Assembly (NCBI RefSeq): GCF_048544455.1
Contig: NC_133531.1
Coordinates: forward strand, 62,906,099-62,970,098
Length of the DNA: 64,000 nt
Direction of reading: 5' to 3'
Origin: Silene latifolia
Lineage: Eukaryota; Streptophyta; Magnoliopsida; Caryophyllales; Caryophyllaceae
Under the pieces are notes generated by a model that was not told where the DNA came from, did no database searches, and worked only from the letters and a program-made list of their open reading frames with translations. This document shows positions 55,819-64,000 of the stretch, piece by piece (positions within the stretch are counted from its first letter, which is position 1; each line of letters opens with the position of its first letter). Made by a program: the position numbers and the translations under genes.

Positions 55819-58275
55819 TATGACACCCCTCGTTGAGGCAACTAAATATAACTAGTAAATCGTGGCGGAAACACGAGATTTTTAAAACTTTTAAAGCTTC
55901 TAGTGAAGTCCAACGCGAGGTATCACCAACACGATAGATAAGTTTAGATAGTTAAAGTTAAGTTTACAACACAAGTCTAATTATTGGGGAAAAGATATCC
56001 CACGAATGAACATGTGTCTAAAAATAGGTGAGTCTATTAAAGTGATAGCTAAATAAGGTCCAAGGTAAGAACTCGCTAGCTCACACGGTCTTCCCCACTT
56101 AAGCTTCATCACCAACCTGTCATTCATAATAAATATGAAAGCCACAGTCAGTGGGGAGTAACTCGGGGTTCTCCACCACAATATGTCAAAATACAAGTAA
56201 TTAAGAATTTAATTAAACAAACAAGCATAAGAATAAATACTTACGGTAACAAGAGAATCATGATTAGTATACAAAATGCAATAAGAGTAGTTATGCATAA
56301 ATGAGAGAAGAATAATTAGGTCAAACGGTCAAATAATGACTCAACTCAAATGTAAGACAAATTACAAAGTATAGACTCAAACAAGACAACCCTCTAGACT
56401 CCAACCTCTTGGTAGGACGACGATCATAATACGATCCTAGTCTAAACCTGGCCAGACTCTCGGGATGGACGACACCCGATTCGACAAACGATACCAAATC
56501 GTATCCAAGACTCGAAATATGGTACACCTAACCGTGCCCGAAAGTCGAGTAACCTCAAGCGGAACCTTGTCACCTAACCGTGACCCCCGGTCCGAAGAGG
56601 CGGAAGGAAAAATAGCCCAACTCGGAAACAATGGCACCTAACCGTGACCCAATGTCCGAGGGCAAATAAATAAGGAATGTCGAGTAGTCTCACAATGTAA
56701 AACGTCACACTCGGGTCACAAATACGAGTGGAAAAGATTGAACAAACATAACGTAAACAATTCATGTGAAGCATGCATAAGTATAAAGGTATGAGAAACA
56801 TCAGGTACTCTCTGCCGGTGTGGGCACTGCTGCCGCCCACCGCAGAGGATTCATGCTCGGTGAACAATGTCAAATTAGGTGAGGGTGTATTCTCTCATTG
56901 GGTGCTTGCTGCCCGCCCACCGGCAGGGGATACAAGCTAAAGGAAACAAGGTCAAAAACATTCAATGTGTATCCTCTCCGGTGGACAGATGACTGCCCAC
57001 CGCCCACCGGCAGGGAATACCTACTATAGTCAATTAACTTCAACATTTCACATTGTGTATTCTCTCGCGGTTGACCGGTGCCGCCCACCGGCAGGGGATA
57101 CACCCTATTATAAAAGGCACCAAAATTTCATGTCGTGCGCTGCCGGTTGGGTAGGCAGTTTGCCTGCCCACCCATAGGGGATCACAAAGGCTTAATTCTC
57201 TATTTTCACAAGTCAGAAATGCAAAGACGCGCTGCCGGTTGGGTAGGCGGCTTTGCCGCCCACCGGCAGAGGATCACCGTATACGAAAACTCAACAAACA
57301 TTCATCTAAAGCCTTCCAAATTCAACCATCTTTCATTTAATCATTTCATACTTCTTAAACATGATGAATACTCAGAAATTACCACTTTCAAGATGTAATT
57401 AACATATGGGGTGGATTATAAGTCATTAAAGTGAGGCTTAAATCAAATAATTATGAGGGAATTACACTAACATCATCCCATATTTCACCATATTACAACA
57501 AGACATGAAATTACTCCTTAAACATGTGAGATTTGTCATACAAGTATTCTACTCAACACCAAATCACCAAAAAGCATGAAAGACACCAAATTTAACATTC
57601 ATGTGAGTCTAATACTACACAATTCACACAATTTTAACATAAAAGTCGAGTAACCCATCACCGTTACCTTTTTGCACTTCAATCTTCTAAAGACTCGTCA
57701 ATGAGGTAGCTATCCTCCTCCGGGTTGTCCAAGTTCTCCCCTAAACACAAAAACAAAGGTATTAAGTCAAGAATCCACATCCTTGTAAGATGAGAATTTC
57801 GAAATAGAGGAAAAGATGGCAACTTTCTTACTTAGAAAGAAGGGAAATGAGAAAAGGAAGAGAATGGCGCGAAAAGGAACGAGATTGGTGAAGAATTGAG
57901 TGAGATATGGTGATTTTAGGGTTAGTAAGGGAAGGTTCAACAATGGTGATGTGGTTGTTGGGAAATTTCAGAAATTAGAAGTGAGAGAGATGAAGTTGTG
58001 AGGGTTTAGTTGAGGTTTTGTGTAGAGAAAAGAGGGGGAAAAAGGCCCATGAGTCAAGTTAAGCCCAATAACTCAAAATGAGTCGGTATCCACTAGAATT
58101 TTCGTCCCAAGTCTACTATAACTCGAGTCGGAGAATAATATTATAAAAATCTACACTATTATTACCGTTACACGGCTAAGACGATATTTTATAAAAATAA
58201 GCTTTAAATAATAATTATTTAATAAAAATTACTTAAAAGTTCATTTAAAATATAAGAAAGGCGCGGGGTGTTACA
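55819..58275 (-). repeat. Gypsy-3 5' LTR (2457 bp)
   Basis: Begins TATGACACCCC (the first G of TG is changed to A) and ends GGGTGTTACA. Near-identical to 48708-51169 except for the hairpin array at 56803-57285. Confidence 0.95.
56803..57285. repeat. Altered GC-rich hairpin modules in the Gypsy-3 right LTR
   Basis: Same six positions as 49694-50175, but most modules have lost G/C bases or changed centres, for example CACTGCTGCCGCCCACCG for the first. Spacers between them are unchanged. Confidence 0.8.
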
Positions 58276-59555
58276 AATTATCCCATTTAATAAAAACCCC
58301 GCCATCTCATTATCTCGTCATAAAGATCTCCACAAATACTCTCTGCCATCACATCTCATATTCCCCTTCACTACCCATCATTTGCCGTCGCCTGTTGCTG
58401 CCGCCGATCACCAACATTATCGATGAACATCTCCGACGCTGGCGAAGCTCCGGCGACGCCATTGAACACCTTTCCCAATATTTCGGATTCCTGCCGATAA
58501 CCAATTTAATGTGAAATCCAATTTTGATATTTACCTCGTCGGCCACCCTATATCGATCTCCACCATCCTCCTCGCCAATCACCTCTAACACAAGGCTAAA
58601 CTCCTTTCCTTCGCCGATTCCCGCCGTATTACTCTCCGGAAAATAAACCATAAAACTGAATGTCAAAATTACAAATCTAATGTCGAAAGAAAAAACAAAA
58701 AGAGGCGTCTTCTACCAAATCGGCGACGATGGTGATTGTGAAAGAGCTCGCCTGTCCTAATCTGGTTATTGACGGCAAAAGTAAATGAAGTCTGGGGATG
58801 AAGATTGCTCTGGAATATGTAATTAAAGAATGGGCTGCTCTATGTTCTCATGAATTAGAGATGTCGCAGATGTACGGTAATTTTGATGATGGTTGATGTA
58901 TCTACACTACTCTTTGATGTATCTAACCACTGTATTAATGTATCTTAATATAGATACACACAATTAGTTATTAGGTACATCAAAATCAGTTTGAGATACA
59001 TCAATCTATAAACCAGATTCTTTAATTTCGATTAGCTCCGATAATGTTGGATTTGATAATAGTTGGGTGGAGGAAGCAAATGTGATGACGGGAAGAAGAT
59101 CTCGCTGGTTTTTGAGGTAGGCATCTCGTTGGAGATTGGATATTTGATCGGAGTTATGCCATTAATGATGGCTGCAATGTGAAAGCAGAGGCGACGACAT
59201 CAAAGTGACAGTGAGGACGGCAGCAGACGACGGCTATTTTCAATTCACAAAGCAATGACGAGAAAAAAAGGTGACTAAAGTGAGAGAGACAAGGACATGG
59301 ATGTTCGCCAGCGTCGTCTGGTTTGTGGTGGCGACGGCGGCGGTTGGTGTTGGTTTCCGGCGTCAGGTGGTGGTACGTGATGGATGGGAATGAATAAGAT
59401 GGACTTTGGGTACTGTGTTTAATAATTTGGTGGGGCATGGGCTTTATGATTATGTTTGTGCGAGGTTGTGTTTGGACCGTGGATTTCTTTTTAATCCAAT
59501 GGTTAGTATTCGTTCTCACCGTTCACCGAGTATTCGTTCTCACCGGATCTTGACT

Positions 59556-59557
<2 letters not shown>
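58276..59557. other. Body of the small TIR element, non-coding
   Basis: Contains the AATTA duplication, a CCG-rich area (58380-58640), a TACATCA-type repeat near 58890-59010 and the right TIR. Several short ORFs exist on both strands but none has a recognisable domain or splice-supported structure. Confidence 0.6.

Positions 59558-59629
<72 letters not shown>
59558..59629. repeat. (TA)n microsatellite
   Basis: About 71 bases of TA repeat following the right TIR (TTGACTCA). Confidence 0.95.
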
Positions 59630-59630
<1 letters not shown>

Positions 59631-59846
59631 GGGTTACGTACCTTTTCGCACAATCAAACCCGACCGTACCTCTTCGTGAAAGACGACATATATTAGGGTA
59701 AGGTAAGAGGGAATAATAATTCCCGAACTTTAATTACATTAATCGAAACCGATCCATCACGGTATCGTCTTTTATATTAAAGTCCTTAACTTATATTTAA
59801 ACTCGAAACACTTAGGACATTCGAATATTATTAAATATTCTAACAG
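59630..59846 (-). repeat. Probable outer part of the Copia-1 LTR
   Basis: A 217-base non-coding segment ending ATATTCTAACA at 59846. That is the inverted complement, nearly base for base, of the Copia-1 LTR start TGTTAGATAT at 11396. Read on the minus strand it looks like an LTR U3: TG start, then upstream sequence leading to a TA-rich promoter region. The target duplication would be GACTG (59847-59851), with its partner left of the window. Confidence 0.55.
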
Positions 59847-60446
59847 ACTGCAATTTGCAAATGAAGTTTATTCGATTAAATAATGTATTTGTCAAACACT
59901 TACAAATATAAAAATAAGTAGCTAAAATTTTAATCGTATAAATGACTTTGTTCAAATAAGCCACCTCTAATCAAACAAGCATTAGTCGAGTGTTTAATAT
60001 ATATTGTTTGGTTACTCGCCCATTTACTCGTTGAACATCATAATCTTTATCTTTATTATAGTTTATACATAGTCAACTCGACTGTCACGATGTAAATGAA
60101 TAGTCAAAACACTAAAAAGCTAGCATAATTAACACAATAAACATGATTACCAAGGGATTAAGCAAAGCATAACCCGAGTAAATTAATGACGGACTAGTCA
60201 TCACACCAACAAACAAATTTGTTTAGTTCTTAATGAACAACCCAAGAAAGTTCCATTTATAACCCTCCAAAAAAATGACTTCCAATATATTATACTTCTA
60301 TTTCCATGTTCTTTCCTATTTTCCTATATATATACCTACATTTCCAACCACCCTTACCCTCTACCATAAAACTTAGTTCATCTTGTTGTAATATTATTCA
60401 AACCTCATTCAACAAACATACAAAACCATCCAAAAGAATCAACAAT
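59847..60446 (+). promoter_or_regulatory. Upstream region of the 60447 gene, with TATA box
   Basis: A+T-rich, no coding. CTATATATATACC at 60324-60336 is a good TATA box ~110 bases before the ATG, followed by a pyrimidine-rich leader. The first ~450 bases hold no feature I recognise. Confidence 0.55.
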
Positions 60447-60857
60447 ATGAACAATAATATCTATGATATGGGCTATAAGAGAGTAAATGGAGCTATAAGA
60501 TGCAATGTTTTTCGCGGTGTTCGGCTCAACGTAAAAAAGGTATCAATTCATAAGCTAAGAGTTAGATTCATGCAATTTTTCAACAAATGGAGAAGAACAT
60601 ACAAGAATGTTATTAAATCACTAAGGAGAAGAATTAGTGGGAAGAGAAGTTGTAGAAAGAATAGTAAGAGTAGATTAATATCAGGAGCAATGGATAATAA
60701 TATTAAGCGAGATTGTTGTAGGTTAAGGTCTTTAGGTCGGACCAACTCATTTTATACACAAGCAATTGCTGATTGCTTGGAGTTTATTAAGCGAAATTCG
60801 GTTTCTGTTGATCATCCTCATAACAGTGATGAGATTGCTAAGAGTTTAATATCATGA
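60447..60857 (+). CDS. Small basic plant protein, uncharacterised
   Basis: 136 residues from MNNNIYDMGYKRVNGAIRCN to ...SDEIAKSLIS, stop TGA at 60855-60857. I prefer this ATG over one at 60306, which would add a leader-derived hydrophobic stretch upstream of the TATA box. The centre is very basic (KSLRRRISGKRSCRKNSKSR), so nuclear or nucleic-acid binding is possible. The C-terminus SFYTQAIADCLEFIKRNSVS resembles a conserved tail I associate with small uncharacterised plant proteins, but I cannot name the family. No signal peptide or membrane segment. It is intact, single-exon, has a TATA box, and is the only apparently functional host gene in the window. Confidence 0.75.
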   Translation: MNNNIYDMGYKRVNGAIRCNVFRGVRLNVKKVSIHKLRVRFMQFFNKWRRTYKNVIKSLRRRISGKRSCRKNSKSRLISGAMDNNIKRDCCRLRSLGRTNSFYTQAIADCLEFIKRNSVSVDHPHNSDEIAKSLIS

Positions 60858-61004
60858 TCTTATATTATTAAAATTGTGGATTTGCTTTTCTATAGAAGTA
60901 GTGTAAGTTTATATTTTGTTTCTTATGAGTTGGTCTTTATTTGGTTCTTTGATGTTGAAGAACATTAAGTTGATTCTTTTCCTACAAAAAAAAAAAAAAA
61001 AAAA
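60858..61004 (+). other. 3' flank of the 60447 gene, ending in an A-run
   Basis: T-rich 3' UTR-like sequence with a 19-base A-run at 60986-61004. AGTTGATTCTTT occurs at 60968-60979 and again at 61006-61017, flanking the A-run, so a tiny retroposed insertion is possible. Confidence 0.5.
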
Positions 61005-61410
61005 GAGTTGATTCTTTGGATATTGCATATAATTGTCTTAATAGTGGCGAATCAAGTTTTTAAGTCGGGCACAAATTTTCAGGAATCTAAATGGTAATAC
61101 AAACAAATAAGAAGAAAATTGAAAATTTTACGTAGAAGTTTCAATTTTTTGTTATACACTGAAACATCCCTTTTAACTCCCTTAATTCGTCATTGAGTTG
61201 ATTCTTTGAACACAAAATATTCCATATAATTTTCTTAGTGGTGGCGATTCAAGTTTTTGGTCGGGGCCCAAAATTTCAGGAATCTAAATAGTAATCCAAT
61301 TTCCAAACAAATTAGCAGAAAAAATTGAAAATGCCATGTAAAAGTTTCAAATTTTTTGTTATAAAAATGAAACATCTTTTTTATCTCCCTTATTTCGCCT
61401 TTGTCACTGA
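61005..61410. repeat. ~190-bp diverged tandem duplication
   Basis: Unit 1 from 61005 and unit 2 from 61195 both start GAGTTGATTCTTTG and share GTGGCGA(A/T)TCAAGTTTTT, TTTCAGGAATCTAAAT and GAAACATC in the same order. Overall ~80 percent by eye. Non-coding. Confidence 0.8.
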
Positions 61411-62560
61411 ATCTTAGCAAGTCAATACTAAAAACCCGAATCTTATGCCCTATTTTGGGAATAAACCCACATGCTGGTGAAAATTAAGTGATTGGAGAGG
61501 AAAATGATGTTGTGAATGTCGAAGTAAAGCTCACAATGTTGTAATATACTACGTATATTAGAATGGTCAAATTGAAAGTAAACAATGTGGTGAGAGTTAA
61601 AGTAACTAATACGTACTTACATACGTTCGATAATGATTGACCAATAAATCTGAGGTTAGAGGATGTTGTATAATGTATATGCATCAACGTGGAATGTGAG
61701 GGGCGAAGGACGCAAGCTCGCAGGGGTTCCTTAATTCTAGGGTTCTTGGTATGTAGGTAGGAATGAGTTAATCGAATAACTTTGATTAGTAGCCACCTAA
61801 TTTGGTGGAAAATGTTGAATTATTTGACAACTAATAATCTCAAGGAGAATGTATAACTAAATAAACATTAACGATGATTAATATACGAAGAGCACAAATG
61901 AACAACTTTAAAAACTTAAGCTTTGGAGTTGTAAAATACGGGTCATTTGAATCGGTTACGGATCGGCTTAAATCGGTTCAATTGAATCGGGTTGAACTTA
62001 GTTTCGGTTTCAGTTCGATTTCAATGGGTTCATTTCGGTTAGCAACTTTAATCGGATTTTGTGATTTCGAGTTGGGAACGGTTCGGGTCGGATCAATATC
62101 AGTTTAGTTGAGTTTCAGGTCATTGTATTCTTGAGCCGAGGGTCAAGAAATTAGCTTACTTTTCAATTTAAATGTAATAATTTTATAAAACAATTAACAA
62201 ATAAATAATCAATGAAAAATAACTAAAATACAACTATATAAGTGTTTTTATGAGAAAATAAATATTTCTTACTCAGGTCAACCGCTTCAATTTATATCGG
62301 TTCATATATACGCAGGTTCGAGTATCAATCGGTTATTATTGAATTCAAATCAGTTTCAGTTTTATTTGGTTTGAGTCGAGTGGTGTTATCAATTCAAATA
62401 TTTTCGATCGATTTTTCGAATTTGGGTTTATTTTGCCAGGTTTACACCCAGCTACGACCTACTCAATTAAACACTAGACCAATTTTGGGCACATCTCAAT
62501 CCAAATAAACAACTTTAGGTGTAGATAAATCATTTCTACACCTCCCGCCAACCACCCAGT
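61411..62560. other. AT-rich intergenic region with TCGGTT-rich patches
   Basis: No gene supported. Patches rich in ATCGGTT, TTTCGGTT and GGTTCGGGTCGG (61940-62110 and 62280-62445) look like a simple-sequence-derived repeat. The open frame at 61874-62107 is translated from it. Confidence 0.5.
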
Positions 62561-64000
62561 GATGATTGAGCCGCATGTGTTATACGCGGAACGATTTATG
62601 ACAGTCCGTAAGTTCATCGTCAAGTGATAGCTCAAACACTCAAGTCAACCCCTTGGTCGTCATCTACGCACCGATACGTTCGCTTTGACAGTAATTAGAG
62701 TTCACTTGTAGTCCGGGTCAAAAACCGCTTCATTTTCTGAAAACCGTTTAAATGCCGAGTCGGAATATTCTGGAATGTTCTAAAATTCTCTGGATATTTA
62801 TTCCTAATTAAATTTAATATTTTAAGTAAATATCTGCCGTGATATTGTGTTTTATGGAACAAGGAAGTGTATATCTACCGAAATTCTATAATAAAATGCG
62901 GAAATCTTTCTTGCTGAGGAGGAAACCTCAGGGGAAATGACGCAGCAGGTGTTGCGCCTCTTCCAAGAATCGCAGTAGTTGCTGCGCCTCTTCTCCAGCC
63001 CTCTTTTCGCACTTTTCAGAATATTTCCGTGATTTGTTTCCAAATCCGTGTCATTCCTTAAATCTTCCGTATGTTTAGTATAAATAGAGGCCTTCAGCCT
63101 CCATATTTGGCACGCGAGTGTTCCGACCCTTCTTTCTCTCTCTTTGCATTCTAGACTACGCTATTGCCTTTCAACGCCTACGTGCTTGATCAATCGACCA
63201 TGTAAGCTCAGATCATTCTGAGTCCTAGTCACGTTGCAAAGACCGACCAACTCGACTTTTAATCAACCTAATCAATCTACTAAATCCTCTAACGAGGGCA
63301 CTTTCCACGCATATTCGAGTCGAGCAATCACTAAACGATAACTTTAGTCAATCTCGTTTCGTCAAACATGTAAGTCTAAGGGTGTAAATCCCATTTTATT
63401 ATTGTACATTATTTTGTATCAATTAATGTAGATCTATATCAAGAGCACGTTCAGAAACCGATTTAAAATCCGTCTTTTAAAACCGTTTTTACGAAACAGC
63501 AGAGGCCAGGCGTCGAGAAGAAACGTAGTAGTAGCTGCGCCTCTTTGAAGGATCGCAGCTCTGCTGCGCCTCTTCCAGAGGTTGCTTGTTGCTCCTGCTC
63601 TTCTTCTTCTTCCTCGGCTTCTTGCAAGTTTCCTTTTTTTCTTACTCTTTTTTGTTTCTTCGTTCTTTTTGTACATAAATCATGTTTTAACAACTTCCTT
63701 TCTCTTACAATGTTTAATTCATCCTTAATCCCGAGTAATTCAATACTTGCGGGTTTTCGCCGTTTTAATTCAAATCGATTCGTCGGGGTTTCGACTTGTT
63801 CATGTCGAGGTTCTGGAGTCCCAATTTGATACATAAGTTTTCTTCTGAATCGTCGGGCGGGATTAGGTATTCGACTTGTACATCGACGACATATCAAATA
63901 TGAACAATTTTCCTAATCATTAGTAGAGGCCGCTATCGAGGCCGGAGGGATTAGGTGTTCGAATTAAAGAGCTTCCTAATACGTACCCTCAGCCCTTACT
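62561..64000 (+). other. Possible retroelement end or promoter region with GCTGCGCCTCTTC repeats
   Basis: A strong TATA box, TATAAATAGAGG, at 63079-63090, followed by TTCTTTCTCTCTC (~63130). The motif (T/G)GC(T)GCGCCTCTT(C) recurs at about 62953, 62981, 63532 and 63564, each preceded by GCAG or GTAG. This resembles an LTR and leader of a Gypsy-type element, but no primer site or protein is visible before the window ends. The Arg/Glu-rich antisense ORF at 63463-63897 overlaps these repeats and is not convincing. Confidence 0.35.

Larger units (their letters stand above)
48708..58275 (-). mobile_element. Gypsy-3: complete chromovirus-type (Tekay/Del-like) Gypsy retrotransposon
   Basis: LTRs 48708-51169 and 55819-58275, duplication AATTA (48703-48707 and 58276-58280), initiator-tRNA-Met primer site 55805-55816, purine tract at 51170-51185. 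Minus-strand order gag, protease, RT, RNase H, integrase, chromodomain. Only four in-frame stops (two TAG near 55110-55150, TAG near 52408, TGA near 51636) break an otherwise continuous polyprotein. Outside the hairpin array the LTRs differ at ~14 positions by eye (~0.7 percent), so it is young. Confidence 0.95.
48651..59557. mobile_element. Small TIR element in (TA)n, expanded by Gypsy-3
   Basis: The left end GATCCGGTGAGAACGAAC (from 48658) matches the reverse complement of the right end, GATCCGGTGAGAACGAAT (to ~59548). Both continue with ACTCGGTG and a second GGTGAGAACGAA. TA tracts lie on both outer sides. Removing Gypsy-3 (48708-58275) leaves ~1.3 kb with no coherent gene, so a non-autonomous element. 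The first 11 bases equal those at the MULE left end, which suggests mobilisation by the same type of transposase. Confidence 0.75.

Noticed and set aside
58349..59519. Minus-strand ORFs of 105 and 121 codons in the small TIR element
   Set aside because: Low-complexity, no shared domain, and the parent element is only ~1.3 kb without its insertion.
61874..62107. 78-codon ORF
   Set aside because: It is built from TCGGTT-rich simple repeats with no domain, splice site or promoter support.
63463..63897. Antisense Arg/Glu-rich ORF of 144 codons
   Set aside because: It runs across the GCGCCTCTTC repeats on the strand opposite the TATA box and looks like low-complexity translation.

Overview
This is plant nuclear DNA, almost certainly from an angiosperm and probably a eudicot; I cannot name the species. 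The evidence is plant-type Gypsy and Copia polyproteins, primer-binding sites matching plant initiator-tRNA-Met and tRNA-Asp, a FAR1-type transposase gene with introns, a plant LINE, a CACTA element and high A+T. There are no bacterial-style operons and no CRISPR.

The first ~59.85 kb reads as one deeply nested transposon cluster. (1) The outermost element is a Copia retrotransposon on the minus strand (Copia-1, 7022-11691, probably resuming at 59630-59846). Its RT region was hit by a Gypsy element (Gypsy-1, 1-7021, cut by the window edge). Its right LTR appears to have been split at a (TA)n tract. (2) In that tract lie three TA-bounded elements in a row: a ~190-bp fragment (11785-11976), a large Mutator-like element (MULE, 12061-48627) and a small TIR element (48651-59557). 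(3) The MULE has FAR1-like transposase exons on the plus strand at its left end and ULP1-like protease exons on the minus strand at its right end. The two gene sets converge. It has been filled by a CACTA element (12705-15284, itself holding a MULE-type MITE with a 9-bp target duplication and a 5S rRNA-like fragment), by a complete Copia (Copia-2, 16457-25451, duplication ATACT) and by a LINE (27364-40663, 13-bp duplication). The LINE carries a non-autonomous Gypsy (Gypsy-2, 31133-39577, duplication GCAGC). (4) The small TIR element holds a complete chromovirus-type Gypsy (Gypsy-3, 48708-58275, duplication AATTA). The five large retroelements all have their coding sense on the minus strand.

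From 59847 to the end the DNA is not part of the recognised nest. It has one small intact gene for a basic protein (60447-60857, plus strand), a short tandem duplication behind it, AT-rich intergenic sequence, and a 62.5-64.0 kb stretch with a strong TATA box and repeated GC-rich motifs that may be an unidentified retroelement.

The most unusual things are: the MULE with two ULP1-like domains, one retaining its catalytic residues and one without them, and a short AT-rich motif (ACAATAA) scattered through its non-coding parts; the likely autonomous/non-autonomous pair of Gypsy elements full of the palindrome TCGATCGA; and GC-rich hairpin modules in the Gypsy-3 LTRs that differ strongly between two otherwise nearly identical LTR copies. 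Boundaries, duplications and reading frames were read by eye; no alignments or database searches were run.
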